NCBI GenBank assembly: GCA_030765065.1 | Contig: CM060978.1 | Span: forward strand, 224,397,498 to 224,461,497 | Direction: 5' to 3' | DNA length: 64,000 nucleotides | Origin: Deroplatys truncata | Taxonomy: Eukaryota; Arthropoda; Insecta; Mantodea; Mantidae | Program-made: the position numbers and the translations under genes | The notes under the pieces: generated by a model | Database searches by the model: none | What the model was told of the DNA's origin: nothing | What the model saw: the letters and a program-made list of their open reading frames with translations, nothing else | Shown: positions 46,731 to 59,264 of the stretch, piece after piece | Layout of the letters: each line of letters begins with the position of its first letter | Numbering within the stretch: position 1 is the stretch's first letter

Positions 46731-48035
46731 ATTATTATTAATTAATTAACTGTGAATTTAATAAATTAATATATCTAAATGTGATGCTGTCGAATAAATT
46801 TGTCATATAATACATTGATGGTCTTGCAAAGTTAAATAAAAGGGTTGTGGTGTTACCAAATACGTCATTTTCACCAGAAGCCGGAGACTGCTTGGTTTAT
46901 TTTTAGCGCCTCATATGTAAATGCCTAAAGCCCTCAAAAGCTAGAGTAAAAGCCTGATACCCACGTTAAAATGCAGCGCAGTTATAGCGGTGTGCTCAAA
47001 TATTCATTCATTTCAATGCGGCAGCCATTTCTTACACAGCCAACATCAATGAAACTCGCTTCACAGCGGACGCACAGGTCAAAGAAGCAGTTGTTTTGGA
47101 AGAATCCATACACTGGCATGTCAGATATCGCTGAGGATCGCGCGTAATGTTCGACTGTCAATAACACACGCGTCAGTAATTCCTGGCTGCCTATCTGTTT
47201 GGATCAAAGCAAACGCACGGTCCAGTCCAAACGAACACGTATCCGCTACGCTGATTGGATATCGATATGTATCGTGATGGGATGCCCAAGTACTTCTTTA
47301 GCGGAGATCCAAGGAAACTGTTAATTTCACAGAGATTTCCAACAACAAAATACGGCATCCAATATTACACAGTAGAGGAGGGGCCCGATATTCTGCGGCA
47401 GGGTTCTTGTGGTTAAAACAAGAAAAAGTCGTGATATCGATCGTTTTTCTTTTAATGCTAGTGATGATGATGCCTCTTTTTTCTTTTACACTCCGAGCCT
47501 GAAAGTAACTGAATGATTTACCTGAAAAAACACCACGATGTTTTTTCTTAGTGCATGAAGCGAGCTGAAAAATCAAAGATAAAGCTGACCAAAATACCGA
47601 TGATGATAGAAATGTTTTCCATTCAGGCGGATACGAGCGCTGTAGCGTGTAATGTTCCCGTTTATTCTCAGCAATTCCAGACCAACAATCTGTGATGTCT
47701 CTCAGCGTTTTTAGTTCATCTGTGTGTACATACTTCCTTTTAAATATACCACAAATAAAAACCTTTGGACATGAACTCACACTAATTATACGGTATACAG
47801 AAAATTAACACTGCATTTACGGAATTACTGTGCAGTATATATTATTCCGCTCTTTACTACGTACTAAAAGTATTCATGCAGTCTTCAAAAGCTGCAAAAA
47901 CATTACGCATATATACACCGGTCCAATAATTCTTCTAGCATCAGTCAATTTTGGATCGTTAAGGATTAAAGAACGCTGTTTAAAATTCGATCCTTTACAA
48001 CGCAAACAATATCATTTGGGATCGACTCGGCCTCA
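46731..48035. other. Intergenic DNA, one 160-codon frame without support
   Basis: The minus-strand frame 47298-47780 is among the longest uninterrupted frames in the window. Its product is lysine- and serine-rich with no recognisable domain, signal peptide or neighbouring exon. By length alone it is not convincing in a window this size. Confidence 0.35.
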
Positions 48036-49077
48036 CAGAGTGAGCCAAAAGACTCCGAACAGTTTGCGCGGTGTTTTTCCTGTCCGCGTCCTCGGCGCTC
48101 GTTGCCGTCTGCTATCATAGAAAGGCGCGGATGAAACCGTATAACATTTTTAAAACTACTTTTAAAGGCTTTACTTACCAACTTTATGAAAGGAAATGTT
48201 GAATGGCCACCGACGTTGTCCGTACATTTTTGGCACCCCTTTAGGAAACTATCCATCATGGAATTTTTTGGGGGAATTTTCCAAACGATACCCGATGTCG
48301 TCTAATGTTTCTTCGGTAAGAGCCGTCTTTTAGATTTCTTAGCCTGAACACTACCTGTGGCCTGAAATTTACTGTAAAGTTCATGGATTGTTGTACGGCC
48401 TGGAACTTTTACACCTGGAAATCTTTCTGCAAATCGTACTTTCACTTGGCGAGCTGACCGTGTTAATACATACGAATCATAAATAAATACACACTGTGCA
48501 GTAGAAAACATACACTGAGCCAAAATATACTTTGTGACTGAGTGCAGAACAAAATAATAAATAACTCGTAATAACTGAACTAGATCACATCACCCTCAAC
48601 TGAAAACTGCACTTCACACTGCACAGCAAAACCACAACAGCGTGACTTTGTTTATAGCAGCAGTGCGTTATCATGTTTTTATCATATTTCCACACGCCCA
48701 GTGGAAAAACACCGCGCAGACTGTAATATTGTTCATAAAATACCCCTCTAGGGTAATTTAAAACATGAAGTGTACAAGACAAACCCATACCCTGGAAGAA
48801 TTAAAACAAAATATCCGTCAGGAAATTTCTCAACGTGAACTACATCGAGTGATGGATAGTTTCCTAAAGAGGTGCCAAAAATGTATGGACAACGACGGTG
48901 GCCAGTTTCAGCATCTCCTTTCGTAAAGTTAGTAAATAAAGCCTTTAAAAGTAGTTTTAAAAATGTTGTGTGGTTTTATCCGCGCCTTTCTGTGTTAGCG
49001 GCAGAGGGCAACGAGCGCCGAGGACGCGGACAGGAAAAACACCGCGCAGGCGGTTCGGAGTCTTTTGGCTCTCTCTG
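48036..49077 (-). mobile_element. Family A chimaeric derivative, full length
   Basis: About 1042 bp. The left end is CAGAGTGAGCC (48036) and the right end CTCTCTCTG before TA (49078-49079); the left flank has CA instead of TA. Read on the minus strand the order is terminal block, inverted C-terminal codons (to about 48760), a buried inner end motif (about 48701-48720), leader, N-terminal codons (48523 down to about 48260), an abrupt junction near 48257, C-terminal codons again, and the terminal block. The catalytic core is deleted. Confidence 0.9.
48250..48523 (-). pseudogene. Transposase N-terminal fragment in family A
   Basis: The minus-strand frame starts with MFSTAQCVFIYDSYVLTRSA and goes on to FAERFPGVKVPGRTTIH, YSKFQATGSVQAK and KSKRR, a DUF4817-like DNA-binding region as in other insect Tc1/mariner transposases. 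After the basic run a small deletion shifts the frame just before the EETLDDIG motif. About 70 codons are open. The catalytic domain is absent, so at most a DNA-binding peptide could be made. Confidence 0.8.
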
Positions 49078-50211
49078 TATAACGTTACATGTCTAACTGT
49101 GGCGGAAATAATGGGCACCATCGGCAAAATCTAGTATAACGAGTGTCAAGGATATTCATTTTAAAAGAATATGTTTACTCTTATGAGGCTTGTAAGTTTA
49201 AATTCCACATATGGAGCAGTCCGTGGAGATTCTACCTTATTTTATATCTATTTCTACCAGATATGTATTCGTTGAACAGTATTACTTAAATTCTTACAAT
49301 TGCAACCAAATCTGAAAGGCGTGGACATTCAACCTCTAATACTAATACACAAATTTCAACTGCTTACGTGCAGCAGTTCGTGAGTCGTTTCATACATACA
49401 GACGGACAAAACTGTGCTAGTAGTAAACTTCTATTCGTACCACTGAGTCACAATTAACAGTCACGCAAGTGTCTTGCATTAAGAAGCTTTTTACTTGAAT
49501 AATTTCTCACGTGCAAAAAATAAACATCTTTAAATACATAACGATACTTTGTAGGTTAATAAATATTTTTCAGACATTAATGGCTTGCTGCGGCTTTCCA
49601 TCCATTTCAAAAATGTTTTGGGGAACGCTTTTATAAAATTTAGCAGCTTTAATTGTTTAATTAAATGTTCACTAAAGAAAAAGCATCAAATACTCAAAAT
49701 CATTATAATTAAATAAGCGATAACTGCCATGCGCTTTCTTTTACACTTCACGCTTAGAAGATCGGCCAAATGAATTTGAATAGTCCACCGCTATGCGTTC
49801 TAAACTCGTTATATCTTATTTTTGCGCTAAATAATCATTCGCTTATTTTATTCTGAATGTCATAGATGCAACACACCTAATCTGAATAATTAACCTAACT
49901 ACTGGACCTCGCATTTACATATATGTGCTATAAATGATAAAATGCATGCGCAAAACTTTTAAAAGCTCTGATTTCCAGACTTATCCTCAGTGATTTACTA
50001 CAAAATTTAAGGGGCATATTCATGGCATTTAGCGTTAGAAAGGATGACTCCCTTATATGCTTTAAAACATTTTATTCATACATGATACGCTCCAAAATCA
50101 TAATTATGTGCATGAATACTTGCTCTTGTTATATGCACGAAGCATTAAAGGATAGGTACTATATGCAACGTACTATGAATATGTGCCGAATGGCATAATT
50201 AAACTTAAAAA
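49078..50211. other. AT-rich intergenic DNA, no gene seen
   Basis: No supported feature. Confidence 0.5.
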
Positions 50212-51042
50212 GTCTGATGTGTTACACTCACATGACTTTCTCTACTCTTGTACAAACTATTTTTTCAAACGCTTATTCTCCATATGCTTATGTTAATCGA
50301 GATGCTAATCATATTGTTAATTTTCTTGTAGATGCAAGGGGGATATGGTAGTATTTAAGCGATAGTCAAATATTTTAAGAACTGGTTGCTATGCGGCGCA
50401 TTCCATTATCTTTGTATGTCCAGGACATAAAAAAATGAATAACGAATTCCCATTTGAGAAAAAGTATTGGAAAATTTAAGGGAATAACAAGCAATATCTC
50501 GAAAATGATTCGCTCAACAAACAAAATGTATAAGACATAAATTGTGTATTTTAACGCGATCTACATTTTTTGTGTAGTAAAAGTTTGCCTATCTCTTATG
50601 GTTTACCAGTTATGCAAAAGTCGTTCACAATGAAGAATACTTTCGGAGACATTTCCAGAAAATTCGAGATATACATTTCATTTGTCATGAAAATATCTTA
50701 AACATATGATATTTTAATCAAAATTGTTAAGAGCCATTTTTGAAAAAATTAAAAATTTCGAAAAATGTTCCATGTAAAGGGTAATCTGGAGTGGGAGGAT
50801 TTTCTTGAAAATCCTTCGTGTCGCATCTCTGGAAGATACTGAACCTAAATACCAAGTTTGATGTTTATCCGACTGTTCGTTTCTGAGTTATGCTGTTCAC
50901 AGACACACATGGACATGTTTCCAAAAATGCTTTTTTTTATTCAGGGAGTCTCAAAACATGTATTTCCGGTGAAATCTCGGTATCGAATTTTTGGGTGGAT
51001 TAGAATACTTCCCCTGCTTACTATACGTAGTAGAGAAAGTAA
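50212..51042 (+). mobile_element. Family B element, full length
   Basis: From TCTGATGTGTTACACTCAC to TAGTAGAGAAAGTAA with the TACTA-TACG-TAGTA hairpin intact (about 51018-51032). The AC tract is minimal (CAGACACACATGG, about 50898), so this copy shows the element almost without a microsatellite. Confidence 0.9.
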
Positions 51043-53623
51043 CAAAAAGGGATGAACTTTAAAGTACTTCGAACTTCATGTGTTATGTAAAATAGATAGA
51101 TTATGCATTTGCAAATGAAGCCTATGTTTAAATGATACTGCATTAAAAAAAAACAGCTCATCCGTAAAAGAGCAGTCGCGCGTAGCGGCAGGAAGCAAAG
51201 TGTTTACCGGTGAAGTATGATGTAAGTCCTTTAATCCAAGCTTATGGATTATTCATGAAAATCACTATTATCATCTTTGTCATGTAAGATGAGAGAAATG
51301 ATGCTGCGCTGCCACATCTTCAGGTAAAATGGTTAAATTTATCCTCGGTAAGGAGAAGGTGGTTTTCCTTCGTTTCGTTTCCCTATGAAGCACAGAACAC
51401 CGAGAAGTTTGTTACATCTCGTGTAACTCTACAAAAGAGAAAATCTCTACTGAAAATCCTAATGTTCTATGGGGCATTATATCATAGCTAACATATGACG
51501 CTAAAACATTTAGTTTCGCTCTGTGTCACCTTGAAAACGTCCGTACGGCACATAGAGAACAGATTTAGACGGGAACTCGAAGAGACCAAGTAACCGGTCA
51601 CATACAGGTACCTCTTGTATTGTATGCTGCTCTTCAGCGGATGGACGTCCAACAGAAGGCACTGTACAAACCTACGCAATCGAAATAAAATTTGATTCTC
51701 ATATCCAGTTCTAACGTTAAGCAAAATCCACGGCGCTGTATACTTAAACATGAAATCGTATTACAAATAAATATAGGTATGCGTCGGCAGAATTTTGTAT
51801 ACTTACCTACATATATAGTTGCTTATATAAAGGATTTAAAGTTATATAAGCCTTCCTTGTTTCCTATAGTTACTTACGAAATACAGTTGTTTTCGTGTCT
51901 TTTAACCCGCTCTTCCCCTGATTTATTAACTCCTCGCGATTACACATTATTTTATGAATTTAGACTTTCTTGGGGAAGCGTCCATGAGAATTCTGAGCAC
52001 TATAAGAGCCCCGCTCAAGGAGGCGGAGGTGATTCACCCAGACATACGTACACTACATATTACTTACATATTACCTCCGTGGAATGTACATTATATGTAC
52101 AAAAACCCTTAACTTGTTTCTTCTGCCCCTTTTAATACATCGATGTCGTCATACTTTCAAGTCGAAAATATGTAATTTAACAGTGTGACCGAGAAGACCT
52201 TAGGGTCAATTTTATGTCAGTTTCGGTAGCGTTGGCAAGAAATCAAGCGAGCTTAATTGTGCTATTTCATGTGGACTTTGAAACAATTTTTACTGCGCTA
52301 GAATTTAACCTGTTATAAGCGCAAAGAATAGGATGAATTAATAAATAGTTTTGATGAACAGGGTGAAATATGTTCTCTATATACAGAGGAATCTTATGTA
52401 GGGTTAAATTATGTACAAGAATGGCTTTTTGCCTCCTTAGTAATTTAAATAAACTTAAATGTTAGCAGTCAATGAAAAGCTGTTTCTTTTTCTCTTTTTC
52501 TTACTTTTTTTAAATCTTGGTGTATTTTCTTTTCTTAGTAAGTGTGAATGTCTGACGGTCCTTTTAAATCTAAAAGTTTTAAATTTAAAAGCTTATTATG
52601 CAATGTATTTGTATAAAAATCTTTTATATATATTACAATATGCTGTTCTGATGTTCTTTAATATCGTGTATACGAAATTGGTTTTCAGTTTTGCTTTAAT
52701 TCGTGCCATTAAAGGATTTGTATAACACAGAGACAAGAATGTCGTCGATCAATCGTGGACACGGGTGTTAAAACCGATTCCTTTTGTTTTATTGGACAAA
52801 GCATGTTCGTGGTTCTTTCATAGTTTAGAAAGCCCATATGCTACCTTTGTATCTCTGCTTGGTTTCTCGCCACTGCTAAAGAACAATTGTGTTATTTCAG
52901 TTTAAAGAATTCTTGCGGGTTTTGTTATATAACCTCTTTTTAGAGCCAAAAAATGCCTAGGTTTCCTTCACATTGCATGTAGTAACAGAAATGATTAGCA
53001 GAATTCTCTTACTGGCGAATACAACAGTATTTCTTCACAATTAAAGAAAGCGTAACGCTTTTTCCTCTGTTTAACAGTGTTGCACAAGGAACAGCCGTTT
53101 TCTGAGGTTTAATCACTGCGAAATGTAGTGCGGATTTAGATAATTCCGCAACCCGGCAATCGCAGGGGTTCCGACTGACATTGTAGTGGTAACGTTGCGG
53201 TGGGTATTTCTTGTTATCGAACTAAAATCTGTTTCATATCTTTAGTGAAATGTAATCAGTTTTAAAATATCGACTATGATGTTGAAATAGCTCTAAAACA
53301 CTGGAAATTACAACCATCTTAGCTATCAGAGATATTTGACCTGAAAATTTCACTGGAAATACATTCTTCAAGGGCTCCTAAGATCATTTCGTGCCGTCTA
53401 TAAATGGCACAACCCAAGCACGGCAAATGACATAAACGCAATTTGATACTTGCGTGATGCATCTTTCAAGCATTACAAACGAAGTTTTATTTATTTATTT
53501 TATAGAATTACCCGCATCCTAACTAACCTTCTGCTTAGAAAATATTTAGTTATTCTTTATTGCTCAAAAACGGCTCTAAAGATTTTGATTAAAATTTCAT
53601 GCGTATCAATTAACTGTATGATA
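51043..53623. other. AT-rich intergenic DNA, no gene seen
   Basis: The 147-codon plus-strand frame 51692-52135 and the 88-codon frame 52459-52725 are AT-rich and carry no known motif. Tiny family-B-like pieces in minus orientation occur at 53347-53370 (TTTCACTGGAAATACAT) and 53558-53600 (CGGCTCTAAAGATTTTGATT). Confidence 0.45.
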
Positions 53624-54522
53624 CAGAGAGAGCCAAAAAACTACGAACCGGCTGCGCAGTGTTGTTCCGGTCCGCGTACTCGGCGCTCATTGCCGTCTGC
53701 CGCTATCATAGAAAGGCGCGGATGAAACCATACAGCATTTTTAAAACTATTTTTACCAACTTTATGAATGGAGATGCTGAAACTGGCCACCGTCGTTGTC
53801 CATACGTTTTTGGCGCCTCTTTAGGAAACTATCCATCACTCGCCGTAGTTCACGTTGAGAAATGCTGGCAATTTCCTGGCGGATATTTTGTTTTAATTCT
53901 TCCAGGATGTGTGGGTTTGTCCTGTACACTTTAAGTTACCCCAGAGATAGAAAATCGCAGGGGCTTAAGTCGGGGGTCCTCAAAACCACTTTAAATTGCT
54001 CTCATCGAAATATTGGCCGGATGAGCTGTTGCACAGTCTTGTTGAAAAAAGGCAAAATCACGCTACCTGTCTGTTAATTCTCTAAAAACGGGGCAAACCT
54101 GTGTTCACGTTAAAGCCCGTGCATGGCTTCAACTGGTGACTCGGAAAAAATTGGCCTGCGATTGGGCCCCTGTTACCCCCTGCGATTTCTATCTCTGTAG
54201 TAACTTAAAACAAAGTGTACCAGACAAACCCACAAACCCTGGAAGAATTAAAACAAAATATCCGCCAGTAGATTTTTCAACGTGAACTACGGCGAGTGAT
54301 GGATAGTTTCCTAAAGAGGTGCCAAAAATGTATGGACAACGACGGTGGCCAGTTTTAGCATTTGCTTTCATAAGTTGGTAACCAAAGCATTTAAGAGTAT
54401 TTATAAAAATGTCGTATGGCTTCATTCGCGCCTTTCTATGATAGCGGCAGACGGCAATGAGCGCCGAGGACGCGGACAGGAAAAACACCGCGCAGCCGTT
54501 GGTAGTTTTTTGGCTCTCTCTG
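53624..54522. mobile_element. Family A palindromic derivative, 899 bp
   Basis: Perfectly placed ends: CAGAGAGAGCC after TA (53622-53623) and GGCTCTCTCTG before TA (54523-54524). Each arm carries the terminal block plus transposase C-terminal codons in opposite orientation (minus in 53760-54070, plus in about 54190-54360). The arms therefore form an inverted repeat of roughly 330 bp around a centre of about 200 bp. The centre includes the catalytic piece on the minus strand and about 100 bp of unmatched sequence (54095-54175). Confidence 0.9.
53760..54070 (-). pseudogene. Transposase fragment with second catalytic Asp
   Basis: On the minus strand from about 54070 the codons read FFQQDCATAH, retaining the second catalytic Asp, then a decayed stretch and a LSPCDF-like site with the third acidic residue. 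ELKQNIRQEI, RELRRVMDSFLKR and KTYGQRR/KCMD-region codons follow toward 53760. The frame shifts at least twice between the two acidic motifs. It is the best view in this window of the catalytic half of the family A transposase, but it is broken. Confidence 0.72.
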
Positions 54523-56613
54523 TATATGTATTAAATTATAAGTCCTAAAAGATTTGTTTGTAAAACGCCAACTGGGTCCCCTTCATATTTGTCAAATTTT
54601 ATACTACAGAAATGTCCTGTGACGGTGACGCAATGGGTTGGAGTGTGGTATTTCGGTTTCCAGCATAGCGTCACATTTTGAGCGGGTTATTTTTAGTGGA
54701 AAATTTTCGGTAGCGCTGGTTAAGACTTATTGTGTAAATTATTCTATAAATCCTTAAATATTAGAAATGATTCTATAAATCCTTATATGAAGTGCCCCTA
54801 AGTTTGTACCCATAACACAAACAAACAAAAATTAAAATACGCGGACAAGTGTTCTGTAGACTCTTAGATGTGAAATTTCAACTCGATAATTGCAGCGTTT
54901 CGCGGAAAAACTAGCTTTTTAAGCAGTACTGCACGTTAATTACCTTTAGTTTTGTATTGGTTTCATCCAGACTTGAAATGTGTCCACAAATTTTCTTCAA
55001 ACACCTACAGGTTTACGGTTTCTATCATAGTTATTTTATTTCTATAGATTTCTATAGATGGACATAATCAGTCTAATGGGTTAAGGGGCGCACGCACCTC
55101 AGAATTCTTTACCGCGTATTCCGAACCTCAGCAATGAAGGAGCGCGAAAAATACCTAATGCCAAATTCAAGTACTGCAATAGTATGTATATCATGGTGCC
55201 TTAAGCACTAGTGAAATCATGTGTCGGGTTCCAAACAGTTGAAACGAGAGGCAGCTTAACCTCATGTGCCAGGAATTCCACGCCCAAGTGCAACTTTCTC
55301 TTCTACCGACATTTAACGCTTCTCGTAACATCTGTACGCTAAGGTCCTCGCTACGTCTAAACGATACTCTTTTTACATCGTTTCTTGCGAATCGAGCTGA
55401 GCATCAGCTAGCTCAGGACGTTGGTTTCCTCAAAATAATCGATAGCAGTCGAAGATTATGAAGAATGTGTGTAGAATGTTGACACCTGTAGGCCAGCTTA
55501 TTATGCAACGCGTTTGATTACATATTATGTACATACGAGCGTTCGAGTTAAAGTTTCTTTCGAGTTTTTCTTTCCCCTCTTGAAGGCATTTCCGTGCCTA
55601 CACCTCGTTATTTATGGGTTTTCGTTATAATAATGGTTATAAATTGTTTTAAAGATATAGACTATTTATGTATCTTACAGCAAGCATGCAAATGTTGAAA
55701 ACAATTGAAAACTTTTCGAAATGTTGCATAATAATTAAGTGGTCATCAAAAATTAACAGTTAAAAAGACAATAATAATAAAACGTTAACATAACCTTGGT
55801 GTTTACAGGAATTTCAAATATGGACACTGGTATTCATCGAGGCAGAAAGCTAACGAAATCAAATATTTCAGATCGATCTTAACAATAACAAGAAGAAAAG
55901 CTCAGAAATTATAGTACAAGAAACCAACTAAACAATTAGAATATTACACATTTAAGAGCTGGGCCACGTGGAAACTGTGTAATGAAAGGGATTAAAAAGC
56001 AACCCTTAAAGGAAAGAGCAAAGATAGGAAATCCAAAATACAAGGATGAATGAACTTGTAGATAATTAGGAGGTCGGAGCAAGTAATAAAAGATGGTTTG
56101 AATAATATTAATAATAATAGTAATAATAATAATAACCACTTGATTCTCGACTGCATATAGATCTTTTATTATCACCATATTGTTTTAGAAGTTACTGCGA
56201 TCCCGATGCTGTATCCTAATTTATACGTCTTTCTTTTCTTTGATCTTTTCTTCTAATTTTTGCCTTTAAAAGTACTTACGTGATATAATGCTAAGAGAAT
56301 TAACACCCAATATTTATCGTATTTGCCATTTTAGCTCACATATTCTTTATATGTACAATAAGGTGATACTGGTTTTTTACTTCCAGTAATTTCCTTCTTC
56401 ATTCTTCTGTAGATGTTTTATTTACAGCTAAAGAGCTAAAAAGGTCGGGCATAAATAAGCGTACTCTAACAAGATATTATATAGCTGGAACAAAACTTCT
56501 GGAATCGTGACCCTGATTGCCACCCCAGCTGCCGAGCCTAGGAATGGTTTATGTTTAGCTTAATCAACGAAAGTGATATAATACCTTTGCTTACTCATAG
56601 TGCGTAACACATA
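54523..56613. other. Intergenic DNA, no gene seen
   Basis: An (AAT)n-like run lies at about 56098-56138. GC is slightly higher at 55080-55440. Frames 55264-55461 and 55936-56178 are unsupported. Confidence 0.5.
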
Positions 56614-57575
56614 CAGTCACCAAGAAAGTGTCCGCATCTGGTTGTAATTTCAAATAGAGCAGTACCTAAATAGTGCTTATTTTATATTTGTTATATTTAT
56701 AACCATGGCTGCTACGTTTTCAAAGTTAAGTGGTAAGGTATTACATACTCAAAGCAGGGAAATAATTGCAAATGTCCTCGACTTCATGAAGCAAGAAGCA
56801 AAGATGAAGGAAGAAAATATTTGTTCGCCCGAGTTCCACAAAAGCGTTAAAAGGTGAAAGAAAGAGTAGCCAAAGCAACTGGTGTTTCACTGAGTTCCGT
56901 TCCCACAGTTCTCAAAGATAACAAACAACTCATGGATGAAGGAGTACCATTTGGCCTACCTGGGAAGAAACATAAGGCTCCTAAATGTGTTACAGAAATA
57001 GACGATTTCGACAAATGCAGGATTCACAATTTCTATGTGTAAGAGAAAACTGTGCCAACAATAAGCAGATTGCTCATCAAGCTGAAAGACAGCATCAATT
57101 TTCAAGGTGGTGCTGCAAATCTCAGAAAAATTATAAAAGATTTAGGGTTCAAGTGGAAGAAAATGAAATTCAATAGGAGTGTTCTGATAGAAATGCATAA
57201 CATACGATCTCAGCTGGAAGAGTACTTTACTCAGAGGTACAAATTAGAAGGTTAGACTATAGTGTATGAAGATGAGTCATACATACACAGCAGTCATACA
57301 ACATCTAAAAGTTGGAGTGACGATAGCGAATTAGGTTTGCAGGCACCTGTTGCCAAAGGGCAAATACTTATTATCGTTCATGCTGCTGGAAAGATCGGCT
57401 TCGTTCCAAATGCCCTTCTCATTTACAAGTCGCAACCAAAAACAGGAGATTTTCATCAAGAAACGAATACAGAAAATTACATGAAGTTGATCAACATCAT
57501 GTTGATACCTCCTGCTGGGTCCGTTCTGCTTATCGACAATGCTTCTTACCATAACATTCAAATTGACAAACCACC
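56614..57575 (+). mobile_element. Second Tc1/mariner element, 3'-truncated
   Basis: A likely left end, CAGTCACCAAGAAAGTGTCC, follows TA at 56612-56613. The transposase gene starts about 90 bp later. It is lost after the second catalytic region, and no matching right end was found downstream to 58.6 kb. Confidence 0.72.
56705..57575 (+). pseudogene. Tc1/mariner-type transposase, broken
   Basis: Start ATG at 56705. An N-terminal helix-turn-helix region (LHTQSREIIANVLDF, then VAKATGVSLSS in another frame) is followed by KCVTEIDDFDKC, the INFQGG..LRKI..LGFKWKK stretch, and the catalytic domain. YEDESYIHSSHTTSKSW holds the first catalytic Asp and LLIDNASYHN holds the second. The third acidic residue is lost with the 3' end. 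Stops or shifts occur near 56854, 57042 and 57255, so at least three breaks interrupt it. The family differs from the mariner at 11.3 kb and from family A. Confidence 0.85.
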
Positions 57576-58599
57576 TCCCTACCAGGTTTTTATATTGAGC
57601 GCTTTTTACAGCGGTGGATTTAAATACACTGTATATAGCTATAACTTTATCAATGCAGTGCAGTGTAGTGCATTACCGGTGTGCGTATATTTGACAATGA
57701 CTGTCCAACGCACTCCTGCAGCATGCAGACGACCGGTCACCTCCTGATATGGTAAGTAACTCGCTTCATAGCTGTCATTAAGATTTTCACATATCTAGAA
57801 CTGTTGCGCCAATTATAACTTGCAATATTATATTCGTGTAGGGCTTTCCAGAAATTATAAAATTTAAGAATTATTCTGCAAAACACTAAGCTGAAAACTC
57901 TTGCTGTGATCGGTAACACGTATTCTCGACGCTTTTAACTGTATAAACGTGAGTCAAAATTGTCTGGAATTAAGTAAAATGCTTAACACTGAAATCATTA
58001 TGTTCAACTTTACATTTTTCTATAAGAGGCATTTTTCTGTGTCTATGCTTGTAACCCATGTTTGTCACATACGAAACGGAAGTTTTTCACCGCAAACTCG
58101 CCAGCTGACACTCCCTGAGTGCGCTCTCATACGCCGGTTACGGAGATGGCTCTACTTCGGTACTTCAGCGAGATTAATAATTGACGGCTTCAGCTACATA
58201 TAAATAATGGAGATTCAAATTATATTATGTGTTAAATGCCGTAGACTGTTAATCTGTATGTATGTTCCGAGGGATTCAAAGAAAAGACAAGAGATGGCAG
58301 GGATATGAACCGCCAAAACTACGATATCTTTTGTTAGTCCGAGGTACATTAGATTACACTAGTCTGCATTTTTAAACTTTTTGTCAGATGATTTTTTAAA
58401 AGTAGGTGTTTTTTTGTCAAGTTTTTATGCTGATTCCAGAAATAACTTCCGTTTTTTACTATCACGTCAGGGTTTTACACAAAATAAGAAGTAATGTTTT
58501 GACAATTTTACTAATGAGCGTAGAAAAGTATTCAAATACCATTTCATACAAGGTAAGTTTTTATTCAAGAAACATTTTAAGAGTAATTTCAAGAACTCC
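57576..58599. other. Intergenic DNA, no gene seen
   Basis: No supported gene. Frames 57949-58203 and 58406-58657 show no recognisable similarity. Confidence 0.5.
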
Positions 58600-59185
58600 C
58601 CTAATTTATTTCATGACTACATTTCAACAAAACAAGAAGCCAAAGTGTTTCATTTAATTTTTTTTCAAACTTTGACTTCCTTACAGATCCTTGAAGATGA
58701 CTGTCACTTCTAACATCCAACAGTAGTCGGCCATCATCTCCCCTGGTACCTCCTCTCCATTTCCTTAAAATCTTGGTGAAAACGTTCACCCTGCTCTTGA
58801 CTATAATGTCCCAGATTTTCTGGAAAGTAGTCGATATGTGAATGCAGAAAATGCACCTTTACACTCATGTTACAACCCATCTTCTTGAAATTTTTCAACA
58901 TTGTTTCGACAATGGCCTTGTAATTAGGATCTTTGTTATTGCCTAAGAAGGCGGTCCATGCTTCTATTTCTCTCTCATTCATCGTCTTCTCAAAATCTTC
59001 ATCCTTCATCAATTTCTTTATTTGAGGACCAACAAAAATTTCAGCCTTTAATTTGTCTTGTGTAATGAAGGGAAATTTCTTGGAAAGGTACTTGAAGCAG
59101 GGTCCATCCTGTGGTAGAGCCCTTACAAATTGCTTCATCAAGCCCAATTTTATGTGCAGTGGCGGAAGCGATATATTTATATCTC
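58600..59185 (-). pseudogene. Fragment of a multicopy arthropod protein, function unknown
   Basis: The minus strand reads LPPLHIKLGLMKQFV at the start (about 59173) and continues open to about 58740 through FKYLSKKFP, EIFVGPQIKKLMKD, FLGNNKDPNYK, MGCNMSVKVHFLHSH, DYFPENLG, and EQGERFHQDFKEMERRYQGR. I recognise this as a protein repeated in many arthropod and some other invertebrate genomes, but I know of no established function. MMADYCWML follows in another frame, so the C-terminus is broken by at least one frame change. No ATG precedes LPPLH in frame before a stop. A TATAG-AGATATAAAT sequence could be an exon start. It may be a decayed gene copy or part of an unrecognised mobile element. Confidence 0.7.
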
Positions 59186-59264
59186 TATATTTTTAAGTGA
59201 AATTGTGAAAAAGCTGTACGTGATAGAAAAAAACCTAAAAGCAGTTCTGAAATCAGCATAAAAA

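Noticed and set aside
47298-47780. 160-codon minus-strand open frame
   Set aside because: No recognisable domain, no exon context and no codon bias distinct from its surroundings. A frame of this size is expected by chance in 64 kb.
51692-52135. 147-codon plus-strand open frame
   Set aside because: AT-rich with no motif, and the reverse strand is also open in part. Treated as chance.
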